A stretch of 10,958 nucleotides of DNA, taken from positions 1 through 10,958 of the forward strand of contig JAJZHU010000056.1 of the NCBI GenBank assembly GCA_021798375.1, given 5' to 3'. Shown here one piece after another: positions 1-7,376 of this stretch. The stretch's first letter is position 1. Each line of letters opens with the position of its first letter. Position numbers and translations under genes: made by a program. The stretch comes from Pseudomonadota bacterium. Lineage in GTDB: Bacteria; Pseudomonadota; Alphaproteobacteria; Acetobacterales; Acetobacteraceae. The notes under the pieces are model-generated. The model ran no database searches. It was not told the origin of the DNA and worked only from the letters and a program-made list of their open reading frames with translations.

Positions 1-1410
1 CTGATGGCGGCGGCGACCGTGGTTTTGCTGATCGTTTCGGCGATATTTCGCGGCCCCTGGTTGGATGATTTTGCGACGTTTCTGTTTGCGAACCCGGCCG
101 TGCCCTGGGGCGTTGCGTGGCATAACCTCTGGCCCACCGATATAAATCCACCCTTGTTTTACGCCGTGGCCCGGTTGTGGGTGGATTTGTGCGGCACCGG
201 ATTGTGGGCGCGGCGCATGGTGAATATTTTGCCGCTACTGGGGTTGCTGGGTTGGTTCGGCGTCGCTTGGCGACGCTTTCCGGCGCAACGGGCATTTTTG
301 CTGCTGTATTGGTTGATCGGTATCTGCAGCGCATATTTCTTCTCGGATTTTTCCGTTTATCGATCCTATTTCTTTCAATATGTGGCGGCGTTGGTGTTCG
401 TGGGCGCAGCAACGCTGAATTATTTGGAACAACGGCGCGAAATAGATTGGTTCCAGTTGGCTGCCGTGCCGTTTTTGTTCGAGTTGCATCAGATCACGGC
501 GCTTTATGCCGGCGTGATGCTGCTGGCGTTGATCGGGCGTGATTTGCGGGCGAGAAATTGGCCCCGCGGGCTGACGACGGGCGGTGTGGCGTTGGTGTCG
601 GGGGTGCCGTTGCTGGTGGTTACCTGGTTGCAACTGCACCGGCAGGTTACGGCGCTGGATAATCAGGCATGGATCCAGAGGCACGGAGTTTGGCCTTCGC
701 TTTGGTTGATCCTGGGGTTTCTGCCCAAGGCGTTGGGGCAGAATTGGTTGGCGCTATCGGGCGGTTTGGTGGCGCTATTCAACGGCTATGTGGATCGCCC
801 GGCGCGGCGCTGGCTTTGGCTGTTGGCCGGCGTGGCTTTTGTGGGCACAGGTTTGTTGTTGATCGCCAACCGCTTCACGCCGTTGATCGTGGATCGCTAT
901 TTTGCCTTTCTGACAGTTCTGTGTGTTTGCGGTTTGACGTTGGCTCTGGTGGCGTTGTGTGCGCGCTTTGTATGGTTGTTTTATGCGTTGCTGGCATTTG
1001 CCGCGGTCTATACGGGTGTGTGCTTTGTGCAGGCGGTGCGCGATCAGCGTTGGAGCCAAGGCGCCGATATGGTGGCGAATCTGGTGGCGCAATGCCCCGG
1101 CACGCGGGTTCATGCCGGGATGATGCCACCGAACCCGGAGGAGCAAATCGGGCTCGCGTTTTTGGCGGCACAGCGTGGCGTGACATTGCTTCCGGTCGTG
1201 CCCGGCCATGTCGGCACGGGCGCTGGGGCGTGCCCGGTGTTGTATTGGACCGAATATTACCCGCCTTCGAATGCCGATGTAGCGTATTGGCGGGGAGATT
1301 TGGCGCGCGCGGCCAATGCGCACGCGGGTTGGGGGTTGAGCGGCGATGCCTTGGCGCGCGCCACCGCGGCACGCACGCGAGATGGGGTTATCGTAATTCT
1401 TCCCCCCTGA
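1..1410 (+). CDS. GT-C-fold membrane glycosyltransferase-like protein (5' end probably off-window)
   Basis: Probably a polytopic inner-membrane glycosyltransferase that uses a polyprenyl-phosphate sugar donor (GT39/ArnT-like superfamily). The acceptor cannot be read from the sequence. The frame is open to the left edge. An ATG at position 4 gives 468 residues, but the true start may lie upstream. With that numbering, an acidic pair in WLDDF (19-23) sits just after the first hydrophobic segment and DINPPLFY (46-53) follows, which is the usual first-periplasmic-loop arrangement of GT-C enzymes. About ten hydrophobic segments follow. An Arg-Tyr pair (298-299, in IVDRYF) opens a late membrane segment, as is common in this superfamily. 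A soluble, presumably periplasmic, C-terminal domain runs from about 345 to 468. The TGA stop is immediately followed by the stop codon of the convergent hydrolase gene, with no spacer and no visible terminator. Family membership is inferred from topology and short motifs; the substrate is unknown. Confidence 0.72.
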   Translation: MMAAATVVLLIVSAIFRGPWLDDFATFLFANPAVPWGVAWHNLWPTDINPPLFYAVARLWVDLCGTGLWARRMVNILPLLGLLGWFGVAWRRFPAQRAFLLLYWLIGICSAYFFSDFSVYRSYFFQYVAALVFVGAATLNYLEQRREIDWFQLAAVPFLFELHQITALYAGVMLLALIGRDLRARNWPRGLTTGGVALVSGVPLLVVTWLQLHRQVTALDNQAWIQRHGVWPSLWLILGFLPKALGQNWLALSGGLVALFNGYVDRPARRWLWLLAGVAFVGTGLLLIANRFTPLIVDRYFAFLTVLCVCGLTLALVALCARFVWLFYALLAFAAVYTGVCFVQAVRDQRWSQGADMVANLVAQCPGTRVHAGMMPPNPEEQIGLAFLAAQRGVTLLPVVPGHVGTGAGACPVLYWTEYYPPSNADVAYWRGDLARAANAHAGWGLSGDALARATAARTRDGVIVILPP

Positions 1411-2076
1411 TTAATCTGCCTGATGTTTGACGAAAAACGCCACCGTGCGGCATTGCGCCAGGGATGCGGATTCGGAATCATAACTGGTGCGTTCGTCGCA
1501 GCCAAAGCCGTGACCGGCGGGGTAGGTGTATATATCCACCCCCGGTTGGGCTTTGTGAATGGCGGCGACATCCGATAGGGGGATGCTCTGGTCCTTTTCA
1601 CCGAAATGCAATTGTACCGGGCAATGGGGCGCTGCATCCTTGGTTTGCACCACCTGACTGCCGTACCAACCGCTGGCGGCGTTGAAAATTTTGGTTTGGG
1701 TGGCCGCAATCCAGGCCAATGATCCGCCCCAGCAATAGCCGACAATGAATTTTTTGGCCGTCTGAAGTTCGGCGGCGGCGGCGGCGATATCCAGCAGCGC
1801 CTGCTCGTTGGTGATCTTGCCACGCACGGCAACGCCGCGTTGAACGTCTTCGGCCAGATAGCCCAATTCCACACCGCGCTCGGTGCGATCGAACAAGGCT
1901 GGGGCGATCACGGCATAGCCCAAGGCAGCGAAACGATCGGCCACGTTGCGGATGTGCGAATTGACCCCGAAAATTTCCTGTACCACCACCAAACCGGCAA
2001 GAGCGTTTTCAGGTCCGGCGCGATAGGCGGCGAAACGATGCCCGTCGGCTGCATGAAGTTCGATGGTCTGGCCCAT
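1411..2076 (-). CDS. Dienelactone hydrolase family protein
   Basis: A cytosolic alpha/beta-hydrolase of the dienelactone hydrolase (carboxymethylenebutenolidase-like) family, 221 residues, a normal length for a single-domain member. The Cys-Asp-His triad is visible: Cys115 in the nucleophile elbow GYCWGG, Asp162 in FGEKDQSIP, and His189 in PAGHGFG. Glu34 in VVVQEIFGVN matches the conserved Glu that interacts with the nucleophile in this family. There is no signal peptide. The ATG start is supported by a strong AAAGGAG ribosome-binding sequence six bases upstream on the minus strand. The gene appears to be monocistronic, divergent from the diguanylate cyclase and convergent with the glycosyltransferase-like gene. 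No aromatic-degradation genes are nearby, so the ester or lactone substrate is unknown. A role in chlorocatechol degradation should not be assumed. Confidence 0.93.
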   Translation of the reverse strand: MGQTIELHAADGHRFAAYRAGPENALAGLVVVQEIFGVNSHIRNVADRFAALGYAVIAPALFDRTERGVELGYLAEDVQRGVAVRGKITNEQALLDIAAAAAELQTAKKFIVGYCWGGSLAWIAATQTKIFNAASGWYGSQVVQTKDAAPHCPVQLHFGEKDQSIPLSDVAAIHKAQPGVDIYTYPAGHGFGCDERTSYDSESASLAQCRTVAFFVKHQAD

Positions 2077-2276
2077 GACGGTCTCCTTTGAACGCAGAAA
2101 TTTTTACGCGGCCAATCTTATCGCAAATCATGGCCCGAGGGAAAACAAATAACCAATTGAAATATCTTGACTAATTATATATTAGTGGCAATCTCCCCCG
2201 ATGCGGGGTTAACGTGGACTTAAACTGTGGTGGTTACATACGCTGATAGGAGCGAACGGTTTCCCAGAGGGCCAAA
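2077..2276. promoter_or_regulatory. AT-rich divergent intergenic control region
   Basis: This 200-base spacer separates the divergent hydrolase and cyclase genes and is clearly more AT-rich than the coding DNA around it. On the plus strand, TTGAAA (2157-2162) is followed after 17 bases by TATTAG (2180-2185), a plausible sigma-70 promoter for the cyclase gene. TTGACT at 2167 is an alternative -35 without a good partner. Downstream, CCCCG-ATG-CGGGG (2196-2208) can form a compact five-pair hairpin in the leader. AGAGGG (2266-2271), five bases before the ATG, is the cyclase ribosome-binding site. No known riboswitch pattern was recognised. The promoter assignment is by eye and tentative. Confidence 0.4.
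2082..2089 (-). promoter_or_regulatory. Strong ribosome-binding site of the hydrolase gene
   Basis: Read on the minus strand this is AAAGGAGA, ending six bases before the ATG whose first base is 2076. It fixes the start of the dienelactone-hydrolase gene. Confidence 0.8.
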
Positions 2277-4307
2277 ATGGAGCGTTGGGTTTACACTCAC
2301 TGGATCGGCGAGATCCGCAGCCATTTGGCGGCGCTTCCCCGCAGGCTCACCTTATCATCGCTTGCGGTGATGGTGGGGATAATATTCACCGGCGCGTATC
2401 TGGTCGAACAAGCCTGGGTAAGGGTCAAGCACGCTCAGGAACGTGCCGTTACCGGACTTGCCCTGGGCATCGCCGACGGGGTGGGTCAATTGGCCGCGCG
2501 TGTCAATGTCCGGTTGGATAATATCGCCGGATTGGTTGAATTGGACGGTGTTGGATCCTCGTTGCAGGCGATGATGGCGGCAAATCAGCGCACCGACCCC
2601 GGTATGTTCGGGGCTTTTGTGTTGTTGGATGAACACGCGGACGTGTTGGCCACCACCAGCGACAGGTTTCGCATTGGCGCGGTGGCGCCGGATCTGACGT
2701 ATCTGACAGGGCGTCATGGGGTTGGTTTCGGTATTCCCATGCGGATGGGGGGCGACAGTTGGCTGCCAATGGTTCGTTCCGTCGCGCAGGCCGATGGGTA
2801 CGATCACGAATTGATCGTATTCCTGCGTATGTCCGCCATCACAAAGCAGATCGCGTCGCTGCCGCGCCAGCCGGATACCCTGGCAACCTTGTTTGAAATC
2901 AATGGCCCGCTAATTGTTCGGCTGCCCGCGGTGCCGCGGGGCGTTGATCCGGCGATATTGGCGCAGGCTCCAACGTTGATGTTGGAGGGCAAACCCAGCA
3001 GCACTTCGATTTTCATGTCGCCGCTGGATCATATCAAGCGCCTGGGCGTGGCGATGCGGGTGGGATCATTGCCATTTGGCGTGATGGCGGCTGTGCCGTT
3101 TTCGACTCTGGTGCGGATTTGGTGGCCGCAAGCGGTTGCTGTGGTGGTGCTGGCGATGGCGCTGCTGGCGTTGATGCTGCTGTGGCATCTGGAGTTGGCC
3201 CGCGAGCTTTCCCGGCGTCGCGAGGCCGAAGCGCGTGCGGAAGAAATGATGCGGGAGGCCAGGCGCTTTGCGGCGCAATATCAGTTGCTGGCGGATTATT
3301 CATCGGATGCAATCCTTGAAATAGGCTTTGATTCAGTGTGCCGCTATGTCTCGCCGGCGATGGAGGAGTTGCTGGGTTGGGCACCCGAGGATTTGGTTGG
3401 CAAAAGCGCGGGAATTATCATCCATCCCGACGACATCGATCTTTTGCGCGAAGAGGAACAATTTCTGCGGCTGCATTGCGGGCCGATCCGCTCGCTGTTT
3501 CGGGCGCGTCACGCCAGCGGTCATTATCTGTGGTTCGAAGCCAGTATGCAGGTGGTCAACAACGGCGGCGAGCCCGATAGTTTCGTTGCCAATATGCGCG
3601 ATGTTTCCGATCGCATCGAAACCGAACGCCGGCAGGCGCAGGTGGTTTCAGAAATAGCGCGCGTGGCGGCGACGGATCAACTGACCGGTCTTGCCAATCG
3701 TTGGCGGTTCGACCAGGAAATGCAACGCGAATGGCGGCGCGCGGTGCGCGAGGAATTGCCGTTGTCGGTGCTGCTGCTCGATGTGGATTTTTTCAAGGCC
3801 TACAATGATACCTATGGTCATCAAGGCGGTGATGAGGCGTTGAAAACCGTGGCACTGACGGTTGCCGGGGCGTTGCAGCGTTCGACCGATATCGCCGCGC
3901 GTTGGGGTGGCGAGGAATTTGTGGTGTTGTTGCCCGATACCGATCTGCTTGGCGCCATTGCCGTGGCCGAATATATCCGGACCAGCGTGGAATCCTTGAA
4001 GATCGCGCATAGTGGATCGAGCATCGGCATCCTGACGGTCAGCGCCGGCGTGGCTGCGGCCTATCCCAGCCGCAACCAGGCGCCCGAGCCATTGATCGCC
4101 GAAGCCGACGCCAATCTTTATGAGGCGAAACACAAAGGACGCAATCGTGTGGGGGCGCCGCCGACCGAGCCAATGATTTGGCTGAAATCCGCCAGTGGGG
4201 CGGGCTTACCGCATCATCAGCTTGACAGCCTCGATGGCGCCGCCCGCCAAAAACCCGAACAAGGTGCCGTTGATCCGAATATATTGCAGGTCGGTCCCCA
4301 CATATAA
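2277..4307 (+). CDS. Membrane-anchored PAS-GGDEF diguanylate cyclase
   Basis: Synthesises the second messenger c-di-GMP from two GTP, at the inner membrane. The 676 residues read in order: TM1 about 24-44; an extracytoplasmic sensor region about 45-283 that I cannot assign to a family by eye (a Cache-like domain is possible); TM2 about 284-303; a charged linker helix 305-333; a PAS domain about 335-447 with a typical HPDD turn (383-386); and a GGDEF domain about 460-627. The active-site motif is GGEEF (544-548), a catalytically competent variant. The metal-binding Asp in LLLDVDFF (502) is present, as is the inhibitory RxxD I-site (Arg535 to Asp538), exactly five residues before GGEEF, so product inhibition is expected. 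There is no EAL domain. About 49 residues beyond the GGDEF domain are not part of the family, and the last 33 are encoded antisense to the convergent DUF445 gene. The start is supported by AGAGGG five bases upstream. Confidence 0.95.
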   Translation: MERWVYTHWIGEIRSHLAALPRRLTLSSLAVMVGIIFTGAYLVEQAWVRVKHAQERAVTGLALGIADGVGQLAARVNVRLDNIAGLVELDGVGSSLQAMMAANQRTDPGMFGAFVLLDEHADVLATTSDRFRIGAVAPDLTYLTGRHGVGFGIPMRMGGDSWLPMVRSVAQADGYDHELIVFLRMSAITKQIASLPRQPDTLATLFEINGPLIVRLPAVPRGVDPAILAQAPTLMLEGKPSSTSIFMSPLDHIKRLGVAMRVGSLPFGVMAAVPFSTLVRIWWPQAVAVVVLAMALLALMLLWHLELARELSRRREAEARAEEMMREARRFAAQYQLLADYSSDAILEIGFDSVCRYVSPAMEELLGWAPEDLVGKSAGIIIHPDDIDLLREEEQFLRLHCGPIRSLFRARHASGHYLWFEASMQVVNNGGEPDSFVANMRDVSDRIETERRQAQVVSEIARVAATDQLTGLANRWRFDQEMQREWRRAVREELPLSVLLLDVDFFKAYNDTYGHQGGDEALKTVALTVAGALQRSTDIAARWGGEEFVVLLPDTDLLGAIAVAEYIRTSVESLKIAHSGSSIGILTVSAGVAAAYPSRNQAPEPLIAEADANLYEAKHKGRNRVGAPPTEPMIWLKSASGAGLPHHQLDSLDGAARQKPEQGAVDPNILQVGPHI

Positions 4308-5462
4308 TTCCAACCGTGTCACCAGCGTGTCGCTGTCCCAATTATTCACCACGCCGGCGATGAAATCTTCCAATTGGCTTTGGGCGGCAGGGCGCAGGGA
4401 TTTGGCTGTTTTGGCGGCCATGGCTTGCACGCGGGCACGCAGATCGGGGTCGGTCGTTAAAAGCTGACCCAGATTGCCCAGAGCGCTTTGCAGCATCGAA
4501 ACGGCGCGCGAATTGGGTTTGGCGGCGTCGATTTCGATCGCCCGGCGCAGCCGCGACCAAATATCCCACAGCCACGCCTGCACCGCGTCGTGTTCCATTA
4601 CCCGGCGCAATGCAAGGCCAATTTCGCGGGCGCGGTCGGGGTCGGTTTCGATGCGGGTGATTTCATGCTCCACCCACACGTCGAAAGCGGCGCGCAGTTC
4701 CGACCCATACGGGTTGACCTTATCGAGTTCCTGATTGAGCGCGGCGAGCACGCGCGTTGCAATCGATGCCCCCAGCGCCCATCCCACCAACCGCCCGCCC
4801 TGTTCGCGCACGCGCTCGATGATCAATTGGCGGAGTTGATCTTCCTTTTCGGTCAAGGTCTCACGCAATTGCGCCATGATGAAACTAAGCATCTGTTGAT
4901 GCCGCCCGGCGGCGGTCAGGCCGCGCAGCGCGTGCGCCACCACCACACCGGCTCCGGCCCCGCCCATGAGACGGGGAGCGAGTCGGGCTATCACCGCGCG
5001 GGCGCGTCCGTCTTCGATCGCGCCCAACAGCCGGGGCAGCGCGCGGGCCAGATTTTCCGCCAGCGGTTTGCTGGCGTCGGCGTCGGCCAGATAGCGATCG
5101 AGAATGGCGGGCAGATCAAGTTGCGCCAGTCCGCGCGAAAATTCTGTCTCGGACAGCACATGATTGGCGACAAATCGACCCAAACCACGCCCCAAACGGG
5201 CCTTTTGGGCTGGGATGATGGCGGTGTGCGGGATGGGCAGCCCCATCGGATGACGGAACAATGCGACCACCGCGAACCAATCGGCCAGACCACCGATAAA
5301 TCCCGCCCGCGCTGCCGCGCGCAGCCACAGGCTGAGACGGGTGGCCGGCAGGAATTCGGCTCCCACGGCCAATGCCGCCATGAACAACAGCAACAGCAAA
5401 GCCGCGGCGCGGAACCGGGCCAGACGGGAGGCCGCACGCTGATCTTGGGTCGGGGTTGTCAT
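4206..5462 (-). CDS. DUF445 (YjiN-like) membrane protein
   Basis: A member of the DUF445 family of inner-membrane-associated proteins, whose molecular role is not established. From the chosen start it has 418 residues, typical of the family. There is one N-terminal hydrophobic segment (about 18-38). It is followed by the hallmark stretch GGLADWFAVVALFRHPMG (58-74) and the nearby PIPHTAIIP. A long, charged, mostly helical middle follows. The C-terminus carries the conserved LQYIRINGTL motif and a second hydrophobic segment (about 398-416), so a membrane-tethered soluble domain between two anchors is likely. I chose the ATG at 5462 because GAGGT precedes it by nine bases. A GTG at 5510 and an ATG at 5495 are in frame but have no ribosome-binding site. 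The gene is divergent from the metal-transport cluster. Its 3' end overlaps the cyclase gene by 102 bases; the DUF445 tail is conserved in type, so this side of the overlap is the ancestral coding sequence. Confidence 0.92.
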   Translation of the reverse strand: MTTPTQDQRAASRLARFRAAALLLLLFMAALAVGAEFLPATRLSLWLRAAARAGFIGGLADWFAVVALFRHPMGLPIPHTAIIPAQKARLGRGLGRFVANHVLSETEFSRGLAQLDLPAILDRYLADADASKPLAENLARALPRLLGAIEDGRARAVIARLAPRLMGGAGAGVVVAHALRGLTAAGRHQQMLSFIMAQLRETLTEKEDQLRQLIIERVREQGGRLVGWALGASIATRVLAALNQELDKVNPYGSELRAAFDVWVEHEITRIETDPDRAREIGLALRRVMEHDAVQAWLWDIWSRLRRAIEIDAAKPNSRAVSMLQSALGNLGQLLTTDPDLRARVQAMAAKTAKSLRPAAQSQLEDFIAGVVNNWDSDTLVTRLELYVGTDLQYIRINGTLFGFLAGGAIEAVKLMMR

Positions 5463-5538
5463 CGGATGGGACCTCGAATCGTAGGCGCTTATCATGGGGG
5501 CGATTTTCACAGACGCAATAATGCTCTAGACCAAGCAG

Positions 5539-5643
5539 ATGATCGATCCTCTTTCCTTGGCCAGTGGCATAAAATCGCGTTTGGGTTGGGTATTGGCGCT
5601 GATTGCGGTGCTGTGGGCGCTGGTGGCGTGGGCATTGGCATGA
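5539..5643 (+). CDS. Possible 34-residue single-helix membrane protein ahead of the transporter ATPase
   Basis: A short ATG-to-TGA frame encodes 34 residues. The N-terminus (MIDPLSLASGIKSRLG) is polar and basic, and the remainder (residues 17-34, WVLALIAVLWALVAWALA) is an uninterrupted hydrophobic helix ending at the stop. This is the layout of a small inner-membrane protein with its N-terminus inside. The TGA overlaps an in-frame ATG of the ATPase gene as ATGA (5640-5643), the arrangement of translationally coupled genes. Against it: no good ribosome-binding site is seen before 5539, and hydrophobic short frames arise easily in GC-rich DNA. If real, it might modulate or join the metal transporter; that is inference only. 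I do not recognise a family. Confidence 0.35.
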   Translation: MIDPLSLASGIKSRLGWVLALIAVLWALVAWALA

Positions 5644-5654
5644 GAGTGGCTGGT

Positions 5655-6437
5655 ATGAACATCAAAATCAGCGTGGTCAATTTGACCGCCACCTATCAGC
5701 GTCATCCGGCGGTGCATCATGTCTCGGCCGAATTCGCGCCCGGCAGCCTGACGGCCATTGTGGGACCGAACGGGGCGGGCAAAACCACGCTGCTGCGTTG
5801 TCTGGCCGGGTTGCATCAGCCGGAATCCGGCGCGGTTTTGCGCGGCGATCTAACGCGCCAACAAATCGCCTTGCTGCCGCAGGCCGGGACATTGGACCCT
5901 TCATTTCCGATCGATTGCCGCGATGTGGTGATGTTGGGATTGATCGGCGAAGCCGGGGCGTTTCGTGCCATGGGTGCTTCCGATCGGGCGCGGGCCGAGG
6001 CGGCTTTGGCGCAGGTTGGTTTGCATGATTTTGCCCGCCGTCCGGTGGGCAGTCTTTCCGCCGGGCAGATGCAGCGCGTGTTGTTCGCGCGTTTGATCGT
6101 GCAGGAAGCGCCGGTGTTGTTGCTCGATGAGCCTTTCAACGCGGTGGATACGCGCACCGAGGCGGATTTGCTGGCCCTGATCGATCAATGGCACCACCAG
6201 GGCCGCACGGTGATCGCGGTGTTGCACGATCTTGATCTGGTGCGGGCGCATTTTCCGCAATGCCTGTTGCTGGCGCGGCAATTGGTGGCGTTCGGCCCCA
6301 CCGAAGCGGTGTTGAGCCAGGAAAATCGGCAGCGGGCCAGAATGGTGGCCGAAGCCTGGGTGGGGGATGCGCCGGTGTGCGAGGCCGAATCGGACCTGCA
6401 CAGTCACGAACACCATGAACATGGGGCACATTCGTGA
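5655..6437 (+). CDS. znuC: ZnuC-like metal ABC transporter ATP-binding protein
   Basis: The ATP-hydrolysing subunit of a metal (zinc or manganese) importer of the ZnuC/MntA type, bound to the inner face of the membrane through the downstream permease. It has 260 residues. Seen in order: Walker A GPNGAGKTT (37-45), Q-loop Gln76, signature LSAGQ (134-138), Walker B VLLLDEP (154-160) with catalytic Glu159, and the H-loop His191 in AVLHDLD. The C-terminus is His-rich, with six His among the last twelve residues, which favours zinc or another transition metal. I chose ATG 5655 because the protein then begins like its family. An in-frame ATG at 5640 adds five residues and forms an ATGA junction with the small upstream frame. 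The same frame stays open far upstream (to 4488), but that part is antisense to DUF445 and is not real. The stop overlaps the permease start. No solute-binding protein gene or Zur gene is adjacent, and no Zur box was recognised by eye. Confidence 0.92.
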   Translation: MNIKISVVNLTATYQRHPAVHHVSAEFAPGSLTAIVGPNGAGKTTLLRCLAGLHQPESGAVLRGDLTRQQIALLPQAGTLDPSFPIDCRDVVMLGLIGEAGAFRAMGASDRARAEAALAQVGLHDFARRPVGSLSAGQMQRVLFARLIVQEAPVLLLDEPFNAVDTRTEADLLALIDQWHHQGRTVIAVLHDLDLVRAHFPQCLLLARQLVAFGPTEAVLSQENRQRARMVAEAWVGDAPVCEAESDLHSHEHHEHGAHS

Positions 6438-7297
6438 TGCTGCATTTTTTGTTCGATCCGTTCGCCTTTGCCTTCATGCGCCGTGCCCTGGTGGGATGTG
6501 TGGCCTTGTCGCTGGCCGGGCCGCCGCTGGGGGTGATTTTGGTGCTGCGGCGGATGAGTTTGATGAGCGATGTGTTGCAGCATGGCATTTTGCCGGGGCT
6601 TGCCTTGGGGGCAATGTTCGGCGGGCTCAGTTTCTGGGCCATGGGGTTGGGCGGTTTGATCGCCGGTCTGTGTGTTGCGTTGCTGGCGGGATTGGCTGCA
6701 CGCGCCACCAGCGGGCGCGAGGACAGCCAGTTGGCGGGCGCCTATCTGATCGCGTTGGCGTTGGGGGTGGCTTTGGTGTCGCACCAGCAAGGGATCGATT
6801 TGGCCGAATTACTGTTCGGCAGCGTGCTCGGGGTTACCAATGTCGCGTTGCAATTGATCGCCGGCGTGGCCAGCCTGTCCTTGCTGGGGCTGGCGGTGAT
6901 TTGGCGGCCTTTGGTGCTGGATAGTTTCGACCCGGTGTTTTTGCGTTCGATCGGCGGCCACGGCGGGTTGTGGCATATGGCGTTTCTGGGCCTGGTGGTG
7001 CTGTGCGTGGTGGCGGGTTACAGCGCACTTGGCACATTGATGTCGGTGGGGTTGATGATGTTGCCGGCGATTGCCGCGCGACATTTCGCCGTGTCGTTGT
7101 CCGGGCAGGTGCGAGCGGCGATGGCGATTGCGTTGTTGGCGTCGCTATTGGGGTTGTTGGTGTCTTATTACGCCGATATGGCTTCCGGCCCGGCGATTAT
7201 TCTAACCGCTGGCGGGGTTTGGTTGCTGGGGGTTTTGGCCGGCCCGCAGCAAAGCGTGCGGGCGCGTCTGGTGCGCAAATCGCATTTGACTGGCTGA
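6437..7297 (+). CDS. znuB: ZnuB-like ABC-3 family metal permease
   Basis: The membrane channel subunit of the zinc/manganese importer, paired with the ATPase just upstream. It has 286 residues, a normal length for the ABC-3 family, with about eight hydrophobic segments. Family motifs are visible: LRRMSLMSDVLQHGILPG (37-54), corresponding to the RRMS...D...H region of ZnuB; LFGSVLGV (126-133); the cytoplasmic-coupling segment GTLMSVGLMMLPAIAAR (199-215); and YYADMASGPAIIL near residues 244-256. The ATG shares its first base with the ATPase TGA stop (TGATG), indicating translational coupling. A GTG three bases earlier (6434) would add one residue and is a less likely start. Metal specificity cannot be fixed from the permease; zinc is favoured by the His-rich tail of the partner. 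Confidence 0.94.
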   Translation: MLHFLFDPFAFAFMRRALVGCVALSLAGPPLGVILVLRRMSLMSDVLQHGILPGLALGAMFGGLSFWAMGLGGLIAGLCVALLAGLAARATSGREDSQLAGAYLIALALGVALVSHQQGIDLAELLFGSVLGVTNVALQLIAGVASLSLLGLAVIWRPLVLDSFDPVFLRSIGGHGGLWHMAFLGLVVLCVVAGYSALGTLMSVGLMMLPAIAARHFAVSLSGQVRAAMAIALLASLLGLLVSYYADMASGPAIILTAGGVWLLGVLAGPQQSVRARLVRKSHLTG

Positions 7298-7376
7298 GTA
7301 TCGAAAGATCCTTGTAATTCTTTGCTGCGCTGCGGCATGTTGATCTTCTTCGCGGTTGCGGAAAAGGGGGCGTTAC
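7298..7376 (+). promoter_or_regulatory. Short spacer with the ribosome-binding site that fixes the PEPC-like start
   Basis: The 79 bases between the permease stop and the PEPC-like gene hold no convincing terminator hairpin. AAGGGGG (7364-7370) lies six bases before GTG 7377. It selects this GTG over an in-frame TTG at 7356, which would place the ribosome-binding sequence inside the gene. Readthrough from the transporter genes is possible. Confidence 0.6.

Noticed and set aside
669..1430. 253-codon plus-strand frame overlapping the glycosyltransferase-like gene
   Set aside because: Out of frame with a coherent membrane protein, and a Gly/Arg/Cys-rich composition typical of a shifted frame.
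4488..5639. Long upstream extension of the transporter ATPase frame
   Set aside because: The extra 384 residues are Gln/His/Arg/Gly-rich and lie antisense to the well-supported DUF445 gene. The ABC domain starts normally at 5655.
5463..5654. Zur box ahead of the metal-transport genes
   Set aside because: I looked for an AT-rich dyad of the alphaproteobacterial Zur type in this spacer and saw none; a motif scan would be needed to exclude a degenerate site.
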